Assembly: GCF_026914185.1 (NCBI RefSeq)
Contig: NC_070572.1
Location: 1,984,001-2,048,000, forward strand
Direction: 5' to 3'
Origin: Puccinia triticina
Lineage: Eukaryota > Basidiomycota > Pucciniomycetes > Pucciniales > Pucciniaceae
Length of the DNA stretch: 64,000 nt
Under the pieces are notes generated by a model. It was not told the DNA's origin. It saw only the letters and a program-made list of their open reading frames with translations, and did not search any database. A program made the translations under genes and the position numbers. This document shows positions 21,341 to 31,332 of the stretch, piece after piece (positions within the stretch are counted from its first letter, which is position 1; every line of letters starts with the position of its first letter).

Positions 21341-22559
21341 ATTATCAGCCAAAGTTTTCTAGACTTTCCCTTGTCTCAAAAATCCTCAGTTATTTGCAAA
21401 TAAATTTTTCTTTTGGACACAAGAATGCTGCAGTGATACTGGGCGCTCAGCTGGAGGGTGATCCTTTATAAGGTCCAGGGAGGTTTTTGAAGTTTGATTC
21501 TTATCTGGAAGGGTAGGCTGAAGGATGTGGCCAAAAATTTACTGGAGCTGAATCAGAGGGTTTGCAGCGGTGAAGCCGCCTTGGCCTCTAGTAGGAGATT
21601 AAAATTTGACTGGGGATTGAAGATCCCAGTATCCAGCCTAAGTAGGGAAACGTGAGTAGGGGATTGAAGCAAGGAGGTTATAGTATGTTTTCAGTCCTGC
21701 ATGCAGTAATACAATTCATTGACTTTAAGCGCGTCTCCTGCTACAGAGGCGGTACAAAAGTGCGCTACATTAGATGGAAAGCATTCACTGGTTTACATAT
21801 AACAAGTGGGCAACAAGTGGGCAAAAACCTGCAGCTAACGATTGAAGATAGCGGATGACCAAAGCCTTGGTTAAACTTATGGCGATTCGAAAGAATTATA
21901 GATTTTGATTTTCCCCACTCGATCCGGAAACCCCAGCTAAATATCGTATTATCAGCCAATTTTGCTCAACCATTCACACCCATCTAGTTTAATTTCCCTT
22001 TGGCCGATGGGCAGCTTTAATGTGTGGGATGCCCGCACCTCTAATAAGCACAGTTGAGGGATTTTTTCGTAACGACAGAGCTGAAGAGACCGGTCACGTG
22101 GCGCGTACATAAAAATGATTGGAAGCACAGAGAAAACCACGCCTAAAAGAAACATGGGCAACTGGCCTATCTGCCCCAAAATTATTCTGGGCAATGATTT
22201 CAGAGGCAAGCTGAATGAGGGCAAGCTCATCGCGACGGCGCTAATGGGATTCAGTTGGCGATGCCATTGCGGTGATAGTTCCCTGTCAAGAGCCCGGTCT
22301 AGCGCTCATGAAACCAAAGTGATACTAGACGTGACGCTTCTAATACTAAAGGCTGCCGATGGAGAGCAAAATCTCCGGGTGAGCATAGTAGTACTAGGGA
22401 TACCGTATGATTTGCGGTGTGCTTCAGGGACCATGTTGGTGGCAGTTTTATCTGGCCCAAGGAAGCACGGCTGAGCCAAAGAGCTTTCATGCGGGGAGAT
22501 TTGGGGTGCGGATGACTGAGACTCTAGAGCAGCTTGGCTGCTAAACAGATTCCTCCTAG
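21341..22559. other. No recognised gene; holds a Helitron 3' end
   Basis: Apart from the Helitron-like terminus at 21567-21591, no exons or repeats are recognised. Open frames of about 119 codons near 22115-22474 lack family motifs and splice context. Confidence 0.4.
21567..21591 (+). mobile_element. Helitron 3' terminus (hairpin + CTAG|T), copy A
   Basis: GCGGTGAAGCCGC hairpin (one G-T pair), then the 8-nt spacer CTTGGCCT, then CTAG at 21588-21591 followed by T. This is the canonical Helitron end: a hairpin about 10 nt before CTRR, inserted in front of T. Near-identical ends are found on the minus strand at 50223-50247 and 44940-44964. The 5' TC end and any RepHel gene were not located. Confidence 0.6.
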
Positions 22560-22595
22560 CCTGCCATCAATGTAGCTGGTGAGCCCTGCTGCTCC

Positions 22596-23160
22596 TGAGC
22601 AGTATATAAGGCCCTTACATTCTCCGTCTCTTTCCCATTTCCTCACTCCCTGCACTCCAGCTTCTACCTCAGCTCACACGCGGCTCTTGGTCCTCAAAGC
22701 TCATACAACCCACCAACTCTTGCCTTCGAGCTCCTCTTCTGCTCTTGTAGGAATATCAGACCAGACCACCCGCAGCAACCGCCAAGGAAGCTAGCGCGGT
22801 TAGACAAGACCCCAGCTGCATACAGAGGTAAGCCCCCCTCTAGCAGTCCAGACCCAGACCTAACCCAAACCACCAGCTGACAAGCAGCGCTTGTACACGT
22901 GCAGACACGGCAACCTTAAAGGGAACCACAACGGGAAAAGGAGAAATAGACTCAGGCTTAGGGTACGTAATCCAGGAGAGATGAAGTTGGAGCTCAGACC
23001 AAGCTGACCAACCTTATACTCACAGATACCTCGTTGACCACATTGGCAACCAGACAGACAAACATACACCAGCCTCCCTACTTGCTAGGATCACGGCCAG
23101 CACCACGCGCGGTGAGTAGTCCAAACCTGAGACACGGGAAAGACAGCATTGTTGATTGAT
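22596..23160 (+). promoter_or_regulatory. TATA box and spliced-leader-like region
   Basis: TATATAAG at 22603-22610 is followed by a C/T-rich start region and donors CAGAG|GTAAGC (about 22826) and GCGCG|GTGAGT (about 23110). This resembles the promoter and untranslated exons of a gene, or the LTR/leader of a retroelement. No downstream coding exon was recognised before the fold-back element at 23655. Confidence 0.4.
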
Positions 23161-23776
23161 GAATCAAAGAGGGAAAGACTTGATAAGTTTTAATTTCTGG
23201 ATCAACAAACTCAGACTATAAATAGTGAAAACAGTATGCTACAAAACATGTAAAAACAATATAAAGATATTCTAATGTAAACTGAAAAAAAAGATAGCTG
23301 AAATACATTAATACTAACAAGCATAGCTGACTTGACGCAAACTGTGCTTTGACAAGCAGACACAGAAATATTGCACCCGTACGGACAGGATAAGACCAGG
23401 ATAATCTCTTGACTGACTCCTGCATTGGCGAGCGCAGAACATACATCCAAAACAGAAATAGAGAAAGAGAGTTGTATCTAGCAAAGGCATTTCATATAGA
23501 TTCACCTCTAGCATCATCAGCCAATCAACTCTCTCTATCCTCAACTCAAAGACAGCAACCCAGAGAATAATAATTAACGGAGCATCTACTTGTGCTGCTT
23601 TCAGGTAAAACATTCTTCATTTTTGTCTCTTTATTTTAATCCCTTTTGTAAATACAAGTGATTAAAATTTGAAGCTTCCTTGTATGCTTAAAAATCCCAC
23701 CAATAAAAATAACAAGTAAAGTCATTTGGGGACCTGAAATCAATATTCCCACAGGCCAAAAAATCCAAATAATTTA

Positions 23777-23926
23777 GGCCTCTTTTGGAGCCAATATAAT
23801 CCGGGCAATACATGAGTTTTTTTGCCTGACATCCTATGTGACATCTGATCAGGTCCGCCAAAGCTTGATCAGATGTCACAAAATTCCAGATTATATTGCA
23901 CAATTATATTGGCTCCAAACGGGGCC
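23777..23926. mobile_element. 150-bp Tourist-like (PIF/Harbinger) MITE
   Basis: Ends GGCCTCTTTTGGAGCCAATA and, reverse complemented, GGCCCCGTTTGGAGCCAATA. It is flanked by TTA on both sides (23774-23776, 23927-23929), matching the 3-bp TWA preference of PIF/Harbinger transposons. A smaller palindrome (ACATCTGATCA / TGATCAGATGT) lies inside. The uninterrupted opposite arm of F1 supplies the empty site. Confidence 0.88.
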
Positions 23927-24236
23927 TTAGTAAATCATGTTAAATATGTATTTAAAAGTTTTAGAACTTTTGGCCACTTTGTACAAGGACAAGGCTTTCA
24001 AAAATCAGCGCCTTTTTCTCAAAATATGCCAAAATGCGCCAGTAAGTGGTGAAATTTCCTAATCTTTGAAAGCCTTCTTCTTGCACAAAGTGGCCAAAAA
24101 GTTCTAAAAATTTTAAATATATATTTATCATGATTCACTGAATTATTTGGATTTTTTGGCCTGTGGGAATGTGGATTCCAGGTCCCCAAATGACTGTACT
24201 TGTTTTTTTAGTGGTGGGACTTTTTAAGCATACAAG

Positions 24237-24352
24237 CACTGTGAAAAATACTCAAGAAACTTCTGCCAGTTGACATGAAATATTACCAAGGCCCCTTTGT
24301 AATATTGCATGTCAACTGGCAGCAGTTTCTTGAGTTTTTCTTTTCCACAGTG
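24237..24352. mobile_element. 116-bp hairpin MITE with CACTGTG ends
   Basis: Almost perfect hairpin: CACTGTG plus CTCAAGAAACT...CAGTTGACATG pairs with CATGTCAACTG...AGTTTCTTGAG plus CACAGTG around a short loop (AAGGCCCCTTTG). It is flanked by CAAG at 24233-24236 and 24353-24356. Comparison with the left arm of F1 (AAGCATACAAGGAAGCTTC without insert) confirms the insertion and one copy of CAAG. Superfamily uncertain. Confidence 0.8.
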
Positions 24353-24639
24353 CAAGGAAGCTTCAAAAAACTCCAAATAAATTCACAGAGGACAATAATA
24401 AGATTTTCTATTGATTGGTAAAAAAGAAAATTGAAAATTTGCGGCCTTCATGTGCAGTGCGTGAAGTGTATGCAAACTTTGCAGACTGCCCAGTGCACAA
24501 AGAGCTTTTCGCAGTGTGTGAAGTAAGTCCGTAAAATAAAGCAAAAAACCTTTCATTTGCTTGTAATCTTTCAGCTCTTTCCGCTTTGACAAAGACTCAA
24601 TCCCCTCCCCATGCCATTCACCAACCTGAGCCATGTGAT

Positions 24640-25378
24640 GCGCTCATTCTTGCTATCATTGACCCCACACGTGCCGTCTACTACCATTGGTTGGACTTGG
24701 TTGACTGGGCAAGATTTTTGTTCTTAGGTCAAGGATCTGTTTGCTCACGTCAAGTAAGGGGATGTTTATTTTTTACAATGTATGTTTTACACTGCATCCA
24801 AATTGTAAATTCCACACAATGTAAAATTGTACCATAGAGGGCATTGGCTGAATTTTACATGTGATCATCAAAATAAGACCCCATGTAAAGATGGCCCATG
24901 CAAAAGGCACAATGTGCAAGTACAACTGATATTTGTCACAACATAATTTTACAATTCATATCTGACATGGTATATCCTGTGCAAAAGAGATCATGTGTAA
25001 AGTTAAAGAAGTAACTAAAAAGAATGAAATTCAAATTGTATCTCACTACCATGTAAAAATTGTAACATGGAAAAAAGGATATTAACATCCATAATCTGCA
25101 GATTTACATGTGATGCAAAAAAAGCAGAAAACAAACCAGCCAACAATTCAAGAAAAAAATGTAACACCCAACAAAATCAAAGAAATGAGCTAGACCAAAG
25201 CACCCCACACTATCCTAGCAGACTTCCGCGTAGGTGCTACAGAATTGTTACCTGCCAGATGATTATGTTGAGAGTGCTTATCTGCCTCCCTGCTTGCATT
25301 CTCCTTGGCCACCGCCTTCTTGCCTGCCTTCTCCTTGGCCTTGGCCACCGCTTTCCAATTCCAATAGTGTGCTTCAAT
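24640..25378. other. AT-rich region with many TTTACA/TGTAAA words; no gene
   Basis: Repeated ATGTAAA / TTTACAT words at 24770-25110 resemble the subterminal words of the inverted-repeat element at 33285-34462, suggesting another decayed member of that family. No exon recognised. Confidence 0.4.
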
Positions 25379-27605
25379 TCAATCCCAGTCCGCGTCGTTC
25401 AAAGGACAAGGCTGGAAACCAGAAGCTGATGGTTTCTTAACCGCCTTTGAGGGCACCTTCTTCTTGACATTGAGTACCTTAGGTCCACCCGGTGCTGGCG
25501 CGGGAGGGACTTCAGGAGTTGAGTCGCCCCTTTTAACCTTCTTTGTTGGACGGAAACGCTTTGCACCGGCACCAGGGTTCAGTTGCACCGGTGCAGTCGC
25601 TGACGGGGGAGCTAAGGGAGCGGCCGCGAGAATTTTAGCTGAACCAGCTGGGCCACTCTTGATCTTCTTTGTTGGATGGACTTGTTTCAAACTGGTACCA
25701 GGGTTTAGTTGCGCCGGTGCAGTCGCTGGCAGGGAAGACAAGGGAGCGGCCAATGTGATGCTAAAGCCATGTTGGGGACCCGAATTGTCCGCACGGGTTT
25801 GCGGAGGTTTTGGGCTGCGGATTCTGCAAGGCTGGCGCGGAGCGGCACAGTGCGGAATATGTCCACAAGGCAGAGCGCGGGGCTATGTACACGGCGCGGC
25901 GGCGGCGGAGCTCAACAACGGAGCTGGACTTGACTTACGCAGGCCTGCGCGGACTGGCTAGTATAGGCTGTGACCGGGGGAAGCCGTGACAGCCAAAGTG
26001 GGCCACGTCAGCGGGCGTAGCTGGGGCGGAGGCAGCATGTGGGATCCCGGAATTGAAGGCTAGACAGGGGCGAGGAAGCTAAGGAGAGAGGATTCCAACA
26101 GTGGGCAATGACATGCGGCTATGTTGACAGAAGATCTGCGTGAGAGCGGAATGTGTGGATGACGTGTGTGGTTGTGGGAGCATGGCTTGGCGGATGGCAT
26201 GCGTGAGAGGCAGGCGGAGGAGGATGGTTTTATTTCTCACATTGTTTTTCCATTTTGTACAGAGGGGGGGGGGGGGGGAGTTGTCCCCCATCATCTCATC
26301 ATTGTTTTTATTTATAGATTTTTACTTGATCTTTGTTACTCTGTTACGGATTCCTTACGGCAGAGATGTTACTAATTGCGGAGTTTATCTTTTGTGTACT
26401 TTACAGCGGATTTCACCGTGTTTACTGTGGCTTTTCTATGTGTTTTGTGGTTATTTATACATTATTTTACTTGCTTCTTTGATTATTATACCCCTACACT
26501 TACTTGCGGAGCAGAGAAGAGTTTCCCCAGATCACCCAAATTTACCCAGGAATTATCTTGGAGCAGCGGAGGTCCCAACATTTCTACGCAGTGACCTCTT
26601 TTGTTCACCACACCTACAGAGCTGTAACTAAACTGGGTGAGCCTTGATAATCAGTCAAAGTGTCTTGATCACCTGCGCGACCCCTTTTTTTCCGCACAAC
26701 TTTGGTGGCCAGTGCTAGCAACGGCAAGATAGCCGGAGGGGCCACCATGGGTATAGCGTCTACCTGAACTTTCTTTGCCCGCTTGATCCTTATATTCAAG
26801 GTGGGTTGTTCCTCTATGGGGGAAGCGGATTCTTGGGCAGGTTTCATGTCCTCCAGGGAGCTTCTCTTTCTTTGACAGGTTTCTTGAAGAATTCTACATT
26901 TCTCAAATGAAGGGGAAGGAATCATTAGATTTTTTTTTTCTTAAAAAAAAAACAATACAAACTGCAAAGCACCACTTACATGCGCCTGTAGCAAGATTGG
27001 GCTGAACTACCGCCAAGAAGACCGCCTTCACAGGTTGGATATGGATCCCGCTTTGCTGGTCTGTGTAGTACAAGAAATATAACACCACCCACATTTGAGA
27101 AAATGAGAGGTTTGGCCCTGCTTGGGGGTTATTGCAAGCAATGTTAGCAATGCTTTGATCAAAAAATAAATCCTCCTTGGGCATCCATTGTTGGGAGTAG
27201 ATCACCCAGCTGGTATTTGGTTGAGCCCCACTGATACTACCAGGAACACAGTTAATCAATCTTGCATGTACGTTGTTTTCCAGGTCGTTGTGCAACCACA
27301 TGCCAGTTATGCTTTTGACATTGCGCAATACCTTGCCCCATTAATGTGACCCGCCCCAAAAGCGGCAAGATATGAGAGTATAGACCTTGCCAGTATGTTG
27401 AAAGGATAGAAAGATTTTTGGCTAGGAGTTTTGGAAATTGAGATGGTGACGGACGGGAAATAGCAGTCTGCAGATGATAAGAGAGGAGGGAGAAATACTT
27501 ACCGGCATGCTTTGCTTGTTTTGAGTTATGGCTTGCCATACAACAAGTACAATCCAAATGGGTGGGGATCGCAGTTGGGGACCTAGAGATTGCCTGTGAA
27601 TGCAA
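25379..27605 (-). CDS. Unrecognised multi-exon gene with duplicated basic C-terminal module
   Basis: Minus strand. The last exon 25760-25379 joins in phase to the exon ending at 26618 (GTAGGT donor, TTTAG acceptor), reading ...SLVTAL|ITLAAPLSSLP.... The C-terminus has two ~45-residue repeats (QLNPGTSLKQVHPTKKIKSG and QLNPGAGAKRFRPTKKVKRG) and ends ASGFQPCPLNDADWD. An upstream exon (about 27330-26983, GTAAGT donor) encodes SQQWMPKEDLFFDQSIANIA and LYYTDQQSGIHIQPVKAVFL. A further exon ends at 27503 (GTAAGT). Phases of the two upstream junctions did not resolve, and the gag-only LTR element begins 7 bp beyond 27605 without an ATG, so the 5' end may be cut off. I know no function; Lys-rich tracts suggest nuclear or nucleic-acid association. 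Confidence 0.55.
25770..26580. mobile_element. 811-bp solo-LTR-like insertion in last intron
   Basis: Begins TGTTGGGGACC and ends GGTCCCAACA, the inverted TG..CA termini usual for LTRs, and contains no gene. It lies wholly inside an intron whose splice sites (26617 donor side, 25761 acceptor side) still keep phase. No matching 5-bp duplication was found (AGCCA versus TTTCT), so it may be an old or recombined copy. Confidence 0.6.
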
Positions 27606-27611
27606 GGATGA

Positions 27612-27938
27612 TTTAAAACCCCCGCGCCGCGGGCGCCGTGGATTTCACAAGCCGTTCACAAGGATTCAACTTCTCAATATCACCGCTCCCCCCCCTAGCT
27701 CAGTAGAGACCTCGACCCTTCTGACTGTCTCCCCTGAGCTAGGTGAGCCTTTCTTCCTTTTTCTGTTCCCTCTTTTTCTTCACAACCATGTGTACATAGT
27801 AGAGACCTTAACCCTTCTGACTGTCTCCCCTGAGCTAGCTCCCTTTGCAATCAAGCCGACGTTGGTATCAGAGCTCCAGGAGACTGGTGTCTCCCCAGTG
27901 CCAATGCCTTAGCTCAGTGAAGAGCTTCGGCTCTTACA
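27612..27938 (+). repeat. 5' LTR of gag-only element
   Basis: Contains a hairpin CCTAGCTCAG...CTGAGCTAGG, a duplicated block (GTAGAGACC..CTTCTGACTGTCTCC) about 90 bp apart, the word TTGGTATCAGAGCTCC (like a tRNA-iMet primer site) at about 27863, and a terminal AAGAGC-TTCG-GCTCTT hairpin at 27921-27936. Confidence 0.85.
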
Positions 27939-28151
27939 CTTTTTTTTTTCTGATCCTGACTGAAGGATTTTTTTTCGGACTCCCAACGGACTTCTACGGA
28001 CTTGATTGCATCGGACCAGCTTGACTAAAGCTGGATCAGACTACTCCGTTGCGTGGACTTCTCGAACTACCCCCCCCCCCCTTCACTTCTGCCGGACTCA
28101 TCACCAAACAAATCCCCTGTTCCTTTCTCCTCTTGTTGCCGGACCCGGTTC

Positions 28152-30987
28152 ATGTTCACACAACGGACCAAATCGTCTGACCAGCTCATCCCAATCACGG
28201 ACCCGGAGGAGATTCTGCGCCGGGCAAGAGCAGAACAACGCCAAGCTCAACAACACGCGGCAGTGTCCCAAAAGGTCCTCTCTACCAACGATCCCTCATC
28301 CGCAAACTCGGTCAGCGGTGCTACTGAACTTGACCCCCTTGGACACCGGGCGACCGACGGCATCTTTGTAGGCTCGGCACCAGCGGCTCTCCCCTCAGGT
28401 CTTCACTCATCACACACGCCATACCCCTCCTCCCCAGCTGCCCCAGAACTCCCCAACGACCACCCATCTGCCCCAGAACTTCCCGACGACCAGAAATTAC
28501 CGGGCGGAACTGTGGACGAGATGGACCCGCCACGAAATCCCCCCATTGGCAACCCTCCAACGGACGCAAAGCCCTCAGAGACAGACAACCACACAAGACC
28601 TGGTCCATCCCCCACACCAAACGACCCGCCCCCACCGCCGGCCGCAAGCAACAACCTGTCGACAAGAGACTGCATGAAAATGATTATGTCCTCCCAACAG
28701 GCCAGTATCTCTCAAGCCCACGCCAACCAAATAGAGTATGCGGCTTGGTTGTCTTGGGCTGAAGAATCCAACACGGGTCAAACAGCTCGCCTGGAGGACG
28801 TGTTTGCAACATTACTTGAGAATCTGGCCCTCACTAGCCAACCCGCATCACATCCAAGCAATCAAGTAGACCATTGCAAGTTGAACACATTGGATGCCCT
28901 GAAATACACAAGGCCATAAATGGAAATCAAGCCGTTCTTGCTGTGGATCAACGGAGTAGAGATATTTTTCACGGCAAAGGAGATCACAAAGGATAAAGAT
29001 AAAATCCTTATTGTTGGCCAATTGATCTCGGAGACCAATCTACTTTTGTTTTACCAGTCACAAGCAACATCGTTGTTGGGGAAATCCTGGACAGTGGCCA
29101 AAGAAGAACTGTTCAATGCCGCCCTCCCTTTGCAATGGCTCACCACCCTGGAGAGGCAGATCCAAAACCTTGAAATGGGGGAGTCAGAAACGTTTGCACA
29201 ATACACGACTCGCACCCGAACCCTGCAGAGGATGATCAACTTTGACGGTGAATCGTTGACCAACTACAAACCGGCAGAAGGGATGACTTTTGGCCTTCCC
29301 CCGGAACTGGAGCACAAAGTTAATAAACTCGACCTTTTGACACAATCAGAATTCAAGTTCAAGAAATTTGTCCAACGGACTGGGAACTGCTACAACGCTC
29401 TACCTAAGAAAACGATCCGACCACGGTTAGGCGCACCCGCCGCAACATCCCAACACTCCCCCGGCATTAACAATGTCCAGCGCGAGGAATACATCTGGCG
29501 TATCCACTCTTATCTGGACTCTATTGGCAAGTTTCATCACTGCAAACAATATTGCGGGTATACCGCAGGTACGTGCCCAGGACCGGTCTACCGCGGCCCT
29601 GTTGAGATTCCCCCAAGCCGGCAGACTATGTAGCACCCAGGGCGTGGACCAAAGCCCAAGCCGCCGGATCAAAAACTGGCACATTACAACCAGGCCGAGC
29701 GACAGGACGACCGGCTGGGGTGGCCGGTGTCGCTGAAGACGCAAACACCCCGATCAAAACACCTGCCATACTTGACAAAGAGTTTGACTTTGACCAACGT
29801 TGTAACAGCTGCGTTGCTTTTAGCGCAGCGAAGCGGTTAGCGCAGCGGTTTTTTGTGCCGCTGCGCTAAACGCTGCGCGCAGCGGCCAGACCGCTGCGCT
29901 TACCACTTTTTGTTTTCCTGGAAAAAAAAAGATAATTTTAGCGCGCTAAAAAAAGCGGTCACGTAGCGCTGAACCGCTGCGCTTCAGAGGTAGCGCAGCA
30001 GTTTGAAAAAGAAGAAAGAAAATGGTTTAAATCATGTTAAAAGAGGTTTAACATGCAATTAAATTCCGCTATCCGCTAATTTAGCGGATAGCGCAGCGGA
30101 TTTCCGCTTCCGCTGCGCTAACGCTAATTGCCCTGGGTGGGTAGAGGTCAACCGCTGCGCGTAGCGAGTAGCGCAGCGGTTTTTTCAACAGCTTCCGCTA
30201 CATGCCTCTGGGACGTAGCGGTGTGACCGCTGCGCTGCGCTAAATGACAGCTTTTTTTTAGCGCAGCGCAGCGTTTACAACGTTGCTTTGACGAATATCA
30301 TGCGGCCGCCGTCTCGACGTTGACCAACATTGAAGCCTCCCTGGCCGACAAGACAGATAACAGAGCCTCGACCGCGGCGGCAACAGTCCAGACCTTGGGA
30401 CCAGTGGCTGAAATCCTAGCAATGGAGCGCCTAATATTCAAGAATGGGGAGGACCTAGTGGCCTCTCTCCCAAACTTCAACCCAACAATTCTTGATGGGG
30501 TGGAAGGCAAGTTCCCCTCGGACCACTCGGACACTGAGGGGTACGTGCCCCCTCACTACCGCTGCCAAAGGAACCTACATCAGTTCCATGCCGGAAGGTG
30601 CTTACGGGGTCCAATTTGCACAGCTCGGAGAATCAAGCTTAACACCGCGAAAAGCTTTGCCCCCAGAATTCCGACTCCCCTGGTTGAAACCTCACACACA
30701 ATACAAATTCAACTCCACACCAAATCTCCAATTTCTTTTGCCTGCGATGTTCCGTGCCCTGCTGCGGAACAGTCAATCCTACCAACTCTAACCTGCGCAA
30801 TCCAACCACAGGCCGCCGGCACTGACACCAAGACACAACCTTTCAATGAGCGCCCCAGGCCCCCCCAGTTTCACAAAACAACTTCCCACACCCTGACCCA
30901 TCCTAATCTTACCTCCACTCCGTCCTGCCTGTCCAGCCCATCCTCTCAATTTTCCCTTTTTTTTCTTCTCATTATAGAGGGGGAGAC
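28152..30987 (+). pseudogene. Gag of the gag-only element, broken in three places
   Basis: First ATG 28152 (MFTQRTKSSDQL). An N-terminal Pro-rich part runs to a TAA at 28917-28919; the same frame continues at 28920 with the capsid-like domain (MEIKPFLLWINGVEIFFTAK, LPLQWLTTLERQIQNLEMGE, FDGESLTNYKPAEGMTFGLP). A zinc-knuckle-like CKQYCGYTAGTCPGP is at about 29550. A -1 frameshift near 29605 leads into PADYVAPRAWTKAQ, and this frame is then cut by the MITE at 29795. After the MITE it resumes exactly in frame at 30293 and stays open into the 3' LTR. Capsid role inferred from the domain pattern of basidiomycete gag proteins. Confidence 0.8.
29795..30285. mobile_element. 491-bp MITE, CAACG termini, 7-bp TSD, inside gag
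   Basis: Ends CAACGTTGTAACAGCTGCG and, reverse complemented, CAACGTTGTAAACGCTGCG. It is flanked by CTTTGAC at 29788-29794 and 30286-30292. The interior is built from many copies of TAGCGCAGCGG in both orientations. Removing it with one CTTTGAC restores the gag reading frame. Same terminus type and duplication length as 678-1157 and 45147-48199. Confidence 0.9.
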
Positions 30988-31327
30988 TGTAAAACCCCCG
31001 CGCCGCGGGCGCCGTGGATTTCACAAGCCGTTCACAAGGATTCAACTTGACCCCACATAGTCTCAATATCCCCGCTCCCCCTCCTAGCTCAGTAGAGACC
31101 TCGACCCTTCTGACTGTCTCCTCTGAGCTAGGTGAGCCTTTCTTCCTTTTTCTGTTCCCTCTTTTTCTTCACAACCATGTGTACATAGTAGAGACCTTGA
31201 CCCTTCTGACTGTCTCCCCTGAGCTAGCTCCCTTTGTGATCAAGCCAACGTTGGTATCAGAACTCCAGGAGACCGGTGTCTCCCCAGTGCCAACGCCTTA
31301 GCTCAGTGAAGAGCTTTGGCTCTTACA
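30988..31327 (+). repeat. 3' LTR of gag-only element
   Basis: Pair of 27612-27938. It includes a 13-bp segment (GACCCCACATAGT) absent from the 5' copy, and the terminal hairpin loop is TTTG instead of TTCG. Confidence 0.85.
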
Positions 31328-31332
31328 GATGA

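Larger units (their letters stand above)
23655..24532. mobile_element. Fold-back element (copy F1) with two nested MITEs
   Basis: Long inverted repeat. The left arm (about 23655-23776 plus 23930-24030) is the reverse complement of about 24055-24236. Shared blocks include CATTTGGGGACCTG, CACAGGCCAAAAAATCCAAA and AACTTTTTGGCCACTTTG. The right arm continues to a terminus GAAGTAAGTCCGT (24520-24532) that equals the terminus of the 747-bp element at 50699-51445, so both belong to one family. The outer ~170 bp of the left arm are missing. Non-coding. Confidence 0.8.
27612..31327 (+). mobile_element. Gag-only LTR retrotransposon (TR-GAG-like)
   Basis: Direct terminal repeats 27612-27938 (327 bp) and 30988-31327 (340 bp, with a 13-bp extra segment) are flanked by GATGA at 27607-27611 and 31328-31332. 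The right repeat starts TGTAAAACCC and ends TTACA, and a polypurine tract (AGAGGGGGAGAC) precedes it. The interior encodes only a capsid-type gag; no protease, RT or integrase is present. It must rely on enzymes from elsewhere. A 491-bp MITE interrupts it. Confidence 0.85.

Noticed and set aside
25770..26580. Solo LTR with a proven target duplication
   Set aside because: Flanks AGCCA and TTTCT do not match, so only the LTR-like termini are claimed.
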